This document shows, piece after piece, positions 44,576 to 53,457 of a stretch of DNA of 64,000 bases (the stretch's first letter is position 1; each line of letters starts with the position of its first letter). Source of the stretch: CAVQCT01 sp964371785 (GTDB lineage Bacteria > Zixibacteria > MSB-5A5 > GN15 > FEB-12); the NCBI GenBank assembly GCA_964371785.1, contig CAYJOL010000008.1, positions 62,001 to 126,000 on the forward strand, read 5' to 3'. Position numbers and translations under genes: made by a program. The notes beneath the pieces are model-generated. The model worked only from the letters and a program-made list of their open reading frames with translations, searched no databases and had not been told where the DNA came from.

Positions 44576-46048
44576 CTACTTCAGCAGCAGCATTTTCTTT
44601 GTCTGGACCACGTCATCAGCAGTCAAACGATAGAGGTATACACCGGTCGAGACTGTTTTGCCGTAATCGTCAGCACCGTCCCACTGCACTTGATATAATC
44701 CGGCCGGTCTCGACTCATCGACTAATGTCCGCACGCGCTGACCAAGGAGATTGAATACTTCTATCTTTACGCTGGCGCGATGGTCAAGGCTGTAATCGAT
44801 CGTCGTGCCCGGGTTAAAAGGATTGGGGTAGTTGTTACCGAGATGGAAGACGCATGGCTGGACTTCGGCAGCATCATTCACATCCACAGGGCTGTCCGGT
44901 CCAAGCTTGACGACGTAGAAATCATCATCGCCGGCGCCGTAGGAATCGGTCCTTCCGGCGATTATATAGCCACCATCAGAAGTTTGCTTTACGCAATAGG
45001 AACGCTCGTATTGGTCTCCGCCCACGGTTTTAGTCCAGAGGGTGTCTCCATTGGCATCGGTGCGGATGAGATAAATATCGGTTGGATCCATGCCCGCGTT
45101 ACGGTACATCTCTCCGGTCATGATAAATCCGCCGTCGTTCGTCTGATCAATCCCGTAGCCGAGATCGGGGGCAGGATTCCGGTATCTTCGCGACCAGAGA
45201 GTATCACCGACCGAATTGAGTCTGAGAAGCCAGAAATCTTCGTCCTCCGGAGGGTTGAAAGCCCTATCGCCGAAAGCAACATAACCGCCATCGGCCAACT
45301 GCACAATCGACCAGCCGGCACCGACACCGCCATATCCCTTGATCCAGGTCGTATCGCCGTATTTGTCTATCTTGACAATGTATATGGCTCCGGCCGTACC
45401 AATAGCGATTGCACCGCTGTCGGCCGTGGGAATGACGCGGTTCAGGTGCTGGGTACCGACCCTGTCGACCAGGACATGATTCTGCTTTACACCGTCGGCG
45501 TCGGTCCTTACGATGTTGATGCCCCAATCATACTTTCCCTGCAATGTGGAGAAGTAATATGAGTAGCCGACCATGATATAGCCGCCATTGAGTGTCTGAC
45601 ACACGTCGTAGGCGTAGTCCGTGGTAGTGTCGTAATCGTAGTCGTCATCCCACAGTAAATCTCCCAGGGCATCGAGCTTCATCAGGTAGAAATTGGCTGA
45701 TTCGGCGCCGAACTGACCACTACCGTAACCGGCCACGATTAATCCTCCGTCACTTGTCTCCTTGGCACTGGCGGCTTCGTCCGCGCAATCCTGCGTGCCA
45801 TACGTTTTGTCCCAGGCAAAGCTCCCGTCTTGATTCAGCTTGACGATATAGATATCCCTATCGCCATGAAGAGTTGATCCGGTGTATCCCGTTACGACAT
45901 ATCCGTGGTCCGAGGTCTCGTCGACATACCATGCCCATTCAAAGCTGGCCCCTCCAAACGTTCGCGTCCAGAGCGTGTCGGGAGCGGCGGCCGAGACCAG
46001 ACTTGACGCCGACATTAGAAATACCAATGCGAGAGCAATCTTATACAT
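44576..46048 (-). CDS. Secreted repeat protein with T9SS sorting domain
   Basis: The product has 490 residues. After a signal peptide (about 1-20) come about seven to eight repeats of roughly 50 residues of the form DGGYIIAGRTDSYGAGDDDFYVVKL, likely a beta-propeller. The last about 85 residues are a T9SS type A sorting domain (NYPNPFNPGTTIDY, then STGVYLYRLTADD, ending KMLLLK), closely like that of the metalloprotease-like protein at 10071-13508. It should be moved across the outer membrane by T9SS and cut or anchored there. Confidence 0.85.
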   Translation of the reverse strand: MYKIALALVFLMSASSLVSAAAPDTLWTRTFGGASFEWAWYVDETSDHGYVVTGYTGSTLHGDRDIYIVKLNQDGSFAWDKTYGTQDCADEAASAKETSDGGLIVAGYGSGQFGAESANFYLMKLDALGDLLWDDDYDYDTTTDYAYDVCQTLNGGYIMVGYSYYFSTLQGKYDWGINIVRTDADGVKQNHVLVDRVGTQHLNRVIPTADSGAIAIGTAGAIYIVKIDKYGDTTWIKGYGGVGAGWSIVQLADGGYVAFGDRAFNPPEDEDFWLLRLNSVGDTLWSRRYRNPAPDLGYGIDQTNDGGFIMTGEMYRNAGMDPTDIYLIRTDANGDTLWTKTVGGDQYERSYCVKQTSDGGYIIAGRTDSYGAGDDDFYVVKLGPDSPVDVNDAAEVQPCVFHLGNNYPNPFNPGTTIDYSLDHRASVKIEVFNLLGQRVRTLVDESRPAGLYQVQWDGADDYGKTVSTGVYLYRLTADDVVQTKKMLLLK

Positions 46049-46832
46049 TGGGAATCTCCTTAGTTATTGAGTAACCTTTTTCAAGCTTGGGGCTCCTGCG
46101 GAATCTACGCTGTTATGTGAAGCGAGCCCGCCGCGAATGCAATAATAGACTGAGTGCTCCGCAATATAGCACTCCATCCAAGTCAGTCAAGGCCAATAGC
46201 AATTGCAGGTTTAATCTCAATCAGAAATTCTCCTCTTTCCTCAGCAGGAAACGTCGGTAACAGGGCAGTAACAATTCTCGAATTCTGAGGTGATCCTACA
46301 ACCTGCCGCTTGCTGCACCCGTGCGAGTCTCGGTCCGGACATCATAATGAATGATTGGCTCATTCGCTCACGGTGTGTTCCTTCGTTAGAAAAGGTAGGA
46401 GCTACAGCAGATTTTCAAGTCTCGACGTTCGTACGACAGCTGTGAGCAAAACACACTGGACCACCACCGTGACGCTTGAAACTAGAAAGATGATGCTCAC
46501 CGCCTGAAAATCACTCGGTATTGATTGACATGTTGGATAGTTTTGTCTTTACTTGATACATGACTTGGGCAGTTTCCGCCAATCTCAGTTTCCTTTTACC
46601 ACGGGAAGATAATACCCACAAATTGATAGTCTCCGCATCCATGGCGGCTTGCCGGATAGTAATTCCGGAGCTGTTTGCTATCAGCGGTACGGATAGTGAC
46701 ATTCCAGTTAACCCGAATTTCAAAAACAGTCCCCTAATAGCCTGGTGAGCATAACGAGATGAATTGCACACATATCAGGTCACATTTTGGCCGCACGATC
46801 TGCGGCAGATTAACCACACGAAGGGATGAATT
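46049..46832. other. Intergenic region, 784 bp
   Basis: The largest gap in the window, between divergent genes. Opposing frames of 86 codons (46511-46771, minus) and 62 codons (46560-46748, plus) overlap each other and show no domain, ribosome site or signal, so I call neither. The region should contain the promoters of the repeat protein and of the barrel protein. No repeat or RNA gene recognised. Confidence 0.4.
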
Positions 46833-47492
46833 ATGAGATTGATTACGGTACTTCTTGCGACATTCCTGGTCCTCGTCAGTTCTGCGCTGGCCGAACGGAC
46901 TGTTCCCGGCGTGACCGGCGTGGGTGTCAAACTTGGATTCGGGTACGCCACTCTGGACAACACCGTGCCGGAATTCTCCGATGAAGAGAGTTTCGCAGGC
47001 GGGACATTTGGCGCCTTCTTGACCTACAGTTTCACGCCTGCCTTCTCGGTGCAACCTGAGTTGCTGTTTGTGGCGAAAGGAGCGGGCGGTTCATTCTTCA
47101 GGGGACGGAGCTGGCGGCACGACTATCTGGAAATCCCGGTGGTGGCGAAATATTGCCTCTCGACACAAACCAAGGTGAAGCCTCACCTTTACATGGGACC
47201 GGCTCTGGCCTTCTTGTTATCCGCGGAATTCAGATCGTCGATCATCGGCGATGATATCGATGTCGCGGATGCGATGAAAAGCACGGATTTCAGTATGGTA
47301 ATGGGCGGGGCGCTTGAATATCGTCGCTGGACTCTGGATGTCCGCTACGATCTTGGCCTGATTAATGTCTATGACCCTGACGAATGGAATCGACTCCTTG
47401 GCGCGGAAGATCCGACTGACATATACCACATGGAACAAAACGATACTGTGGCCAACAGGTTTTTCTCATTCGCGCTTTGCTTCACGTTCTAG
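46833..47492 (+). CDS. Outer-membrane beta-barrel protein (PorT-like)
   Basis: The product has 219 residues. A signal peptide (about 1-20) is followed by eight to ten amphipathic strands with the opening GVKLGFGYATL and closing FFSFALCFTF; a terminal Phe is typical of barrels folded by the BAM complex. The middle has HDYLEIPVVAKY, as in the Outer membrane protein beta-barrel (PorT-like) family. Role unknown; such small barrels are common in FCB bacteria. The OMPLA gene follows 103 bp later. Confidence 0.85.
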   Translation: MRLITVLLATFLVLVSSALAERTVPGVTGVGVKLGFGYATLDNTVPEFSDEESFAGGTFGAFLTYSFTPAFSVQPELLFVAKGAGGSFFRGRSWRHDYLEIPVVAKYCLSTQTKVKPHLYMGPALAFLLSAEFRSSIIGDDIDVADAMKSTDFSMVMGGALEYRRWTLDVRYDLGLINVYDPDEWNRLLGAEDPTDIYHMEQNDTVANRFFSFALCFTF

Positions 47493-47595
47493 CCGGTTTC
47501 TGGCCGGGAGCAAGTCTCGATGCGAGCAGGGCTTGCCGAGCGTTCCATGATTCTGATCGATTCCACTGAATTGACCGCTTGGAAGGGAGATAGCG

Positions 47596-48417
47596 TTGCT
47601 GATACCCAGGGTTCGACACAAATATGTTATAGCATTGGTGTTCTCCGTGACGGTGCTACTGACGGCATCCGCCATAGCCGAGAACTCCCCGGAGATGTTC
47701 CAGTTAATACGGACGGGACCCGGCCTGACGTTGCACAAGGATTTGTTTATGCTGCCCGTCACTTTCTCCGACGTATATTTCGGCGCCAGAACGGAGGCGG
47801 TGTTTCAAATGAGCGCCAAGTACCGCCTGTTTGAAACTCCGATTTACTTTGCCTACACCCAGATATCCTTCTGGCAGGCGTATGACGAGAACAACTCGGC
47901 GCCTTTTCGGGAGACGGACTATAATCCTGAACTTTTCTTCCGCACGAAGCAGTTTCCTCTCTGGAATGGCCAGTTCGGCGCTGATTTAGGAATTGAGCAC
48001 GAATCAAACGGCCAGAAGCCCCCGATCTCACGAAGTTGGAATCTGCTTTACGCCGGCCCGTACTACTATCACTCCGATCTACTTGTGTATCTCAAGCTTC
48101 GCTATCGGATACCCGAAGACGAGAAGGAGTCTCCCGACGCGGCTGTCGGCGATGACAATCCCGACATTACGGACTATCTCGGGTACAGCGACCTTCATAT
48201 ATATTACCGCTTCTTGCGGAATCACACTGTTCACCTGATGATTCGAGGCAACCTGCGCACCGGAAACGGCGGTGCTATGGTGATGTATAGTCTGCCGGTT
48301 CCCAGGAGTACCACCAGCTTCTTCACCGTCAGAATAACGCAGGGATATGGGGAGAGTCTCGTGGACTACAAGAAGTCACTCACCCGAGTGGGAATTGGCA
48401 TCATGTTCGCCAAATGA
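47596..48417 (+). CDS. pldA: Outer-membrane phospholipase A (OMPLA)
   Basis: The product has 273 residues from a TTG start with GGGAG seven bases upstream; a signal peptide covers about 8-28. SAKYRLFETPIYFAYTQISFWQ (in pieces, 73-94) and FRETDYNPELFF (104-115) are OMPLA landmarks. The catalytic residues are His 135 and Ser 137 (EHESNG) and Asn 149 (SRSWN), with the spacing of His142, Ser144 and Asn156 in the E. coli enzyme. It hydrolyses phospholipids in the outer leaflet of the outer membrane when lipid asymmetry is lost, and works as a calcium-dependent dimer. Confidence 0.92.
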   Translation: MLIPRVRHKYVIALVFSVTVLLTASAIAENSPEMFQLIRTGPGLTLHKDLFMLPVTFSDVYFGARTEAVFQMSAKYRLFETPIYFAYTQISFWQAYDENNSAPFRETDYNPELFFRTKQFPLWNGQFGADLGIEHESNGQKPPISRSWNLLYAGPYYYHSDLLVYLKLRYRIPEDEKESPDAAVGDDNPDITDYLGYSDLHIYYRFLRNHTVHLMIRGNLRTGNGGAMVMYSLPVPRSTTSFFTVRITQGYGESLVDYKKSLTRVGIGIMFAK

Positions 48418-48510
48418 GCGTTGACAACTTTTGCTTGAGTCTGATGATAACGTGACAGCAAGGCAACCTGACCAGCGAGCCCCCAGATGCGCAATGCGCA
48501 AGTTGGTAAT

Positions 48511-48580
48511 GGAAAAAAGGGCGGCCTGAAGTCCGTTCGATCAAATCTGCGTTGTTCGGCGGCCGCCCGACCTTTTTTCC
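48511..48580. terminator. Bidirectional terminator between convergent genes
   Basis: GGGCGGCC (48519-48526) pairs with GGCCGCCC (48561-48568), flanked by six A's on the left and six T's on the right, so it can work in both directions. It lies between the OMPLA gene (plus) and the secreted basic protein gene (minus). Confidence 0.8.
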
Positions 48581-49224
48581 TATTTGTGTTTGGCTTTTCC
48601 TGTCTTCTCAGGTTTGCCCTTTTCTTTCTTCTCGTTCTTATCCCTGGCTTCAGTCTGCGACTTGTCCGCTTTACTCCGGAGTTCGGTGCTTATTGTGACG
48701 AAATTGCGACCCGCTTGACGTGACTTGACCACTTCATCCGGAGAACAGTGGTAGTACTCAGATAGGAACCTCAAATTAGCCCAGTCAACAATCTCAGCGT
48801 CGGTCATATGGACTTTTTCTGACTTCTCGTGATCTTTGTGTTTGAAATGGCCATAAGCCTTGCCGTAAGGGGGACCGGGATCACGCTCAAGCGGGACATA
48901 GAAGACCCTCGGATTCAAGCCAAAATGCAGGGTAATGTCCAGCCATGACATGCCGCCCACCCGAAGCTTCACTATAGCTGGAAGATCGACTCCCGCCGCC
49001 GAGGCAAGGATGAAGGCAACAGGTAATTCTTCTTCACCGATTTGTCCTCGGACTACCGTCACTTTCTCTTGCGGTGCCCGATAGTGCTCGCCGATGGCGA
49101 GGTGGAATTCTTTCAGACCATCCGGGTCCAACGATAATCCTACATTGACTTCAGCATCGACGCTCGCTACCGACATACACGCCGATATCAGCGCGCCGAA
49201 TATTAGAGAAGTTATTGTCTTCAT
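48580..49224 (-). CDS. Secreted protein with Lys-rich tail, unknown function
   Basis: I chose ATG 49224 (214 aa), with GAGGAG nine bases upstream, since it starts a signal peptide (SLIFGALISACMSVASVDA). The central part has VAFILASAAGVDLPAIVKLRVGGMSWLDITLHFGL (in pieces, about 70-105), a pattern seen in small secreted proteins of FCB bacteria, then KAYGHFKHKDHEK. The last 35 residues are almost only Lys, Glu, Gly and Thr, a disordered charged tail. I do not recognise the family. Confidence 0.75.
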   Translation of the reverse strand: MKTITSLIFGALISACMSVASVDAEVNVGLSLDPDGLKEFHLAIGEHYRAPQEKVTVVRGQIGEEELPVAFILASAAGVDLPAIVKLRVGGMSWLDITLHFGLNPRVFYVPLERDPGPPYGKAYGHFKHKDHEKSEKVHMTDAEIVDWANLRFLSEYYHCSPDEVVKSRQAGRNFVTISTELRSKADKSQTEARDKNEKKEKGKPEKTGKAKHK

Positions 49225-49492
49225 TGCACTTACTCCTCGCATAAAGCTGTTCGAAGTGAATCCGATGCGCCGCGCCACACGGCGGCTACTGGATATTATC
49301 GGCATCCATAGACGGCGAATCGCGGCACCGGCCAACATTGGTCAACGTTTGAACACGCCTAAGATCTCTTCGTTCCAGATTCAATTCAGCGCAATAGTTT
49401 GGCGGGGGAGGGGCAGCGGAACTGTCGATATGAGCGAAATGATCTGAGCCTTGAAATTGAATTATTACCTCTCAATAGACGTGAAGCTCTGA

Positions 49493-49810
49493 TTACGCAC
49501 GCCGGATCTTCTTCAATCGATACTTTTCTGGCTTCGAAGTCGTTCTTTCGATTATCTTCCTTGCCTCGAGATCAAGCTTCACCGTCTCCCCGTACCAGCC
49601 AATATCGCCGTCAAAGCTTTTTTGTAGATCTTTATTGAGCCTGCCCAACAGCTCGGCGTGGCTGAGTTCAGAATCTTGCAGGAGCGACAGTATAGCCTGC
49701 TTAAGCAGGTCATACTTCACCTTGCTGATATTTCGTCCGCTCTTGCCGGCAGGATGTTTCGTGAGAACTTTTGCCTCTTTCACTCTCACTTTTGGCTGGT
49801 CCTTTGTCAT
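49493..49810 (-). CDS. Small winged-helix-like protein (DUF6958-like)
   Basis: The product has 105 residues and is basic. KYDLLKQAILSLLQDSELSHAELLGRLNKDLQKSFDGDIGWYGETVKLDLEARKIIER (in pieces, 33-90) reads as helix-helix-helix-wing, a winged-helix fold, and I believe this group is annotated DUF6958. The basic N-terminus (KVLTKHPAGKSGRNISK) may touch nucleic acid. GGAG lies upstream of the ATG. A DNA-binding or regulatory role is inferred from the fold only. Confidence 0.75.
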   Translation of the reverse strand: MTKDQPKVRVKEAKVLTKHPAGKSGRNISKVKYDLLKQAILSLLQDSELSHAELLGRLNKDLQKSFDGDIGWYGETVKLDLEARKIIERTTSKPEKYRLKKIRRA

Positions 49811-50113
49811 CTTAGTCTCCTGAATGCTAGATCAAACTTCACGATGGCGGCACAGCCGCACATCGATTACCTGGGTTCACTCGGAGCTGATCATGCCGAG
49901 TTGCCTTAAGTCGTGATACAGCGCTCAAGAATATACGTCATCCGGCATAAGATTCGGTGGCGGTAAAAGGACAAATCGATCTGGCACGCCTGGACCGGCC
50001 GGGATGACAAATACCGACTCTGAAAACTGGAGCGGGAGGAACGAGCAAACCAGCTCACGAGATGGGCTGACCGGCGTTTCCCCGCGATGGGTAACCGCAG
50101 ACAGAGCAGCGAT
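49811..50113. other. Intergenic region, 303 bp
   Basis: It lies between two minus-strand genes, and should hold the promoter of the small winged-helix-like protein. Nothing else is recognised. Confidence 0.35.
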
Positions 50114-50482
50114 TCAATCAAGTCGGTCAAATCTGTCTTTGGTGATATCGGCTTGTACCTTGCCGGTGTGTTCGATATTCGCGGGTTCAAACAACATCAA
50201 CTTGACATGACCCTCTGGTACTACCCGGTGCTCAATGCTCTTCGGCACAATACAAAACTCTCCCGCCCGGACGTGCACCGTAGCATCTCTGGTGAGAATG
50301 TCAAGAGTCCCCTCGATGACATAGAACAGCTCATCTTCGTTGTCATGGGTATGCCACGGCACCTTATCGCCTTCACAGCGGACGACCTTCACGTGTTGTC
50401 CGTTCAATTCCCCCACGATCTTCGGCGAGTAAGTATCCTCAAATCTTTTGAAACAATCCGCGATATTGACCACTCTTATCAT
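50114..50482 (-). CDS. Cupin-domain protein
   Basis: The product has 122 residues. It is a classic single cupin: PWHTHDNEDELFYVIEGTLDI (in pieces, 42-62) has the HxH(x)E metal ligands in motif 1, and AGEFCIVPKSIEHRVVPEG (72-90) has the His of motif 2. The metal site is therefore complete, unlike in the cupin at 28848-29219. Such stand-alone cupins are often annotated as mannose-6-phosphate isomerase-like, but the function is not known. It has its own upstream region. Confidence 0.88.
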   Translation of the reverse strand: MIRVVNIADCFKRFEDTYSPKIVGELNGQHVKVVRCEGDKVPWHTHDNEDELFYVIEGTLDILTRDATVHVRAGEFCIVPKSIEHRVVPEGHVKLMLFEPANIEHTGKVQADITKDRFDRLD

Positions 50483-50906
50483 TTATCGTCCTTTCTGTCC
50501 CAAGATTCTTGTTATGAAACACTTGATTCCAGCTCAATAATGATTTTTATCAGCCTGTCGTCGAGTTTGAAACTTTGGCCGCCAGTTGAGGCTGGCGAGA
50601 TCCGGCATCGACTCGCGATACAGAATAGTGTAAGGCCATTTGCCTAATTCCACAACTATGCAACTTCATAATTTACATTCCAACTCTCGGCGATACCATC
50701 AGTTTGTATGCTTCAAATCACGTGGGTTGCGGCGCGAATGTTGCGGCAAGGGGCGATGATTTCTGAAACCCGCATGAGAACGATCTCAACCAATAGTCGA
50801 CAGGTTCCCATTGACAACGTGGATATCAAAGGCTATGCTGTGCACAACGTAAGGTTGTTTCATACAGCCCCTTCGTTCTTGTCCACTCTTTCAATGTGAG
50901 GTCCGG
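50483..50906. other. Divergent intergenic region, 424 bp
   Basis: It lies between the cupin gene (minus) and the repeat lipoprotein gene (plus). GCCAGTTGAGGCTGGC at 50581-50596 is a small hairpin (GCCAG and CTGGC arms). No further gene or promoter is identified. Confidence 0.35.
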
Positions 50907-51983
50907 ATGTTACACCTTAAGAATTCCGCTTTTCGGGTTGCCTGCCTCTTGATAATCGCCGGCCTGATTGCCGTCAGTTGTTCTGATGACGACAAACCGA
51001 CTGGTCCGACCACCAGTTGGTCATGGGCGCCTCTGGGGTCGGGTCTTGATGATACCGTATATGCGGTCACGGTTTATGACAACAAGTTGATTGCCGGAGG
51101 AGAGTTCCACACGGCCGGTGGAATGAGCGCCAATCATGTCGCTGCCTGGGATGGTTCAACCTGGACGCCCCTCGGGGACGGCGTGAACGATATCGTCATG
51201 GTTCTGACGACATATGAAAACAAGTTGATTGCCGGTGGCTGGTTTACCACTGCCGGGGGAGGCTCTGCCGCGCATATAGCCGCATGGAATGGTTCCGCCT
51301 GGGAACCTCTTGGCGCCGGAGTGAACCATGTCGTTTTTGCACTCGACGTTCATGACAACAAACTAATTGCCGGGGGAGGATTCTCTACTGCCGGCGCCGT
51401 GAACGCCCGCCGTATTGCCTCTTGGGACGGCTCAACCTGGTCATCCGTCGGGACCGGCGCAAATAATTTTGTCCGGGCTTTCACGCCCTATGGCCTTAAT
51501 CTAATTGCCGCGGGGGACTTTGATACCGCCGGTTCGGTAGTCGCCGACAAAATTGCGGCCTGGAACGGAAGCAGCTGGTCTGCTCTCGGTTTGGGTATAG
51601 ATCCGGGTAGTTTTGGGTATGTCTTCGCGCTCATCGTCAAAAGCGACTCCTTGATCGCCGGAGGCTATTTTGACGTGGCCGGCAATGTGAATGCTGTCGG
51701 TGTCGCGGTCTGGGATGGCGCCCACTGGGACTCGCTTGGGACGGGATGGGTCACTGTTAACGCTTTCACCATCTTTGACAACATGGTGGCTGCATGTGGA
51801 CAACTCAACTTTGCCAAAGTCGTTGCCGCATGGAATGGAAATTCCTGGGTGCCTTATGGGACGAAAATGAACAAGGCCGTCCAGTGCATCACAGTCTACG
51901 ATAACCAACTGATCGCCGGAGGAATGTTCGACACTGCCGATGGAGTAGCTGCCAATTATGTCGCCGCGTGGGGTTTAAGGTAG
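50907..51983 (+). CDS. Lipoprotein with kelch-like repeats
   Basis: The product has 358 residues. The N-terminus has a lipobox (GLIAVSC, lipidated Cys at about 24). The rest is seven to eight repeats of about 42 residues: WDGSTWTPLGDGVND then YENKLIAGGWFTTAGG and so on, with strictly repeated LIAGG and AAWNGSxW segments. The pattern suggests a beta-propeller. I would expect an outer-membrane-attached binding protein; no enzyme motif is visible. The near-identical repeats suggest recent internal duplication. Confidence 0.85.
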   Translation: MLHLKNSAFRVACLLIIAGLIAVSCSDDDKPTGPTTSWSWAPLGSGLDDTVYAVTVYDNKLIAGGEFHTAGGMSANHVAAWDGSTWTPLGDGVNDIVMVLTTYENKLIAGGWFTTAGGGSAAHIAAWNGSAWEPLGAGVNHVVFALDVHDNKLIAGGGFSTAGAVNARRIASWDGSTWSSVGTGANNFVRAFTPYGLNLIAAGDFDTAGSVVADKIAAWNGSSWSALGLGIDPGSFGYVFALIVKSDSLIAGGYFDVAGNVNAVGVAVWDGAHWDSLGTGWVTVNAFTIFDNMVAACGQLNFAKVVAAWNGNSWVPYGTKMNKAVQCITVYDNQLIAGGMFDTADGVAANYVAAWGLR

Positions 51984-52026
51984 ACGTCCAGAGCCCGAGG
52001 TCAGCTGAATTTGTAAAGAGAGAAAG

Positions 52027-52049
52027 CCCTGGCGCGCGCCGGGGTTTTC
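52027..52049 (+). terminator. Terminator after the repeat lipoprotein gene
   Basis: CCCTGG (52027-52032) pairs with CCGGGG (52039-52044), stem extended by GC-rich bases in the loop, followed by TTTTC. It lies 44 bp after the stop codon. Confidence 0.7.
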
Positions 52050-52127
52050 AAAACTCCTCTGCATCATCTCGGGCGAGAAGACAAAGAAGATACCCAGCGG
52101 AACCAGCCGGGCAGGTTGAACTGCCGG

Positions 52128-53123
52128 TCAGCGACCTGTCATTTTCTCCAGGTTTTCCGGGTATCGATCCCCTTGCACCGTCATCGTTGAAGCCGCGCTG
52201 TCAATTTCGCGGATATCTTGGGGTGTAAGTGTAACTTCCGTCGCGCCGATATTCTCGTCCAGGCGCTCCAGTTTGCGTGTTCCCGGAATCGGAACTATCC
52301 ACGGTTTCCGTGCAAGCAGCCACGCGAGCGCAATCTGAGCAGTTGTCGCTTTCTTACGTTGCGCGATTTTGGCAAGCAGATCGATTAAAGCCTGATTTGC
52401 TTTTCGCGCCTCGGGCGAAAACCGGGGGAGAATGTTGCGGAAATCAGCACTGTCGAAGGTTGTTTTCTCGTTGATCTTTCCGGTGAGAAATCCTCTGCCC
52501 AGCGGGCTGTATGGAACGAAGCCGATTCCAAGTTCCTCCAGCGTCGGTAACAATTCCTTTTCCGGACCTCTCGTCCAGAGCGAGTATTCACTCTGAATGG
52601 CCGTGACCGGCTGTACTGCGTGGGCGCGACGAATGGTTTGCACCCCCGCTTCGGAAAGGCCGAAGTATTTGACCTTGCCTTCACGTATAAGCTCTCTCAC
52701 CGCTCCCGCCACGTCCTCGATCGGCACGTCCGGGTCAACCCGGTGCTGATAGAACAAATCGATAGCGTCAACCTTCAGCCGCTTGAGCGATGCTTCGGCA
52801 ACCTGCCTGATATGATCCGGTCGGCTATCCACACCAACCCAGCCAGTCGATCCATCGGGCTTAAGTTTGAATCCGAACTTGGTCGCGATTATTACCTGCT
52901 CACGGAGCGGGGAGAGTGCCTCACCCACCAGTTCTTCATTGACGAAGGGGCCGTAAACTTCGGCCGTGTCGAAGAACGTGACGCCGCGTTCGACAGCCGT
53001 GCGGATCAGGGCAATCATTTCATTCTTGCCTCCAGCCGGACCATACGACATGCTCATACCCATGCAGCCAAGCCCGAGAGCTGAGACTTCCAGCCCACTT
53101 GTTCCAAGCTTACGCTTTTGCAT
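52128..53123 (-). CDS. Aldo/keto reductase
   Basis: The product has 331 residues. The catalytic tetrad is present: Asp and Tyr in FFDTAEVYGP (near 50-59), Lys in IIATKFGF (near 79-86), His in LFYQHRVD (near 125-132). It is a (beta/alpha)8 barrel using NADPH to reduce carbonyl groups; it is closest in type to the AKR13-like/YakC group (KRKLGTSGLEVSALGLGCMGMS at the N-terminus). Cytoplasmic. Substrate not determinable. It stands alone. Confidence 0.93.
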   Translation of the reverse strand: MQKRKLGTSGLEVSALGLGCMGMSMSYGPAGGKNEMIALIRTAVERGVTFFDTAEVYGPFVNEELVGEALSPLREQVIIATKFGFKLKPDGSTGWVGVDSRPDHIRQVAEASLKRLKVDAIDLFYQHRVDPDVPIEDVAGAVRELIREGKVKYFGLSEAGVQTIRRAHAVQPVTAIQSEYSLWTRGPEKELLPTLEELGIGFVPYSPLGRGFLTGKINEKTTFDSADFRNILPRFSPEARKANQALIDLLAKIAQRKKATTAQIALAWLLARKPWIVPIPGTRKLERLDENIGATEVTLTPQDIREIDSAASTMTVQGDRYPENLEKMTGR

Positions 53124-53457
53124 CGTGTCTCCATCTACGATCTTAATTACATTCTTTAATTAGTAAACCGTTCGCATCGGCAGGCAGTTCCTTAGACAGA
53201 TCCTCTTTAGAACCTGCCACGGTTGTGCTCGCGTGTCGGATGCTCGGAAATAACCGCTCTGCAGATTGCGTGAGCGATGAAACAGCCGGAAGTCGATTCC
53301 GGACGGTTCATTTCTCCGGCCGCGTCTCGAAGGACGAGAGAAAGAGGAAATCCCTTGCGAACGCTCGGATCACCCAGCCGGAAAGAACTTAGTAGCCAGA
53401 CAACACTAAAGTTCATATATATGCGGCAGGGAAAAACGATTTGAGGAAGGAATCAGC
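53124..53457. other. Divergent intergenic region with repeat motif, 334 bp
   Basis: It lies between the aldo/keto reductase gene (minus) and the DUF4153 gene (plus). It contains the first copy of a 25-nt motif (53196-53220) listed separately. The DUF4153 gene has GAGGAAGG nine bases before its start. Nothing else is recognised. Confidence 0.4.
53196..53220 (+). repeat. 25-nt motif, copy 1 (consensus CCTnnTTAGAAcCTGC core)
   Basis: It matches the copy at 55328-55352 at 20 of 25 positions and that at 56044-56068 at 18 of 25. It lies 238 bp before the DUF4153 gene. Function unknown. Confidence 0.5.

Noticed and set aside
44780..45562. Plus-strand frame of 260 codons over the T9SS-sorted repeat protein
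   Set aside because: It is antisense to repeated segments, which keep one frame open by chance. No ribosome site or domain.
46511..46771. Minus-strand frame of 86 codons in a large gap
   Set aside because: There is no ribosome site, no signal or domain, and an overlapping plus-strand frame is equally plausible. I list the gap instead.
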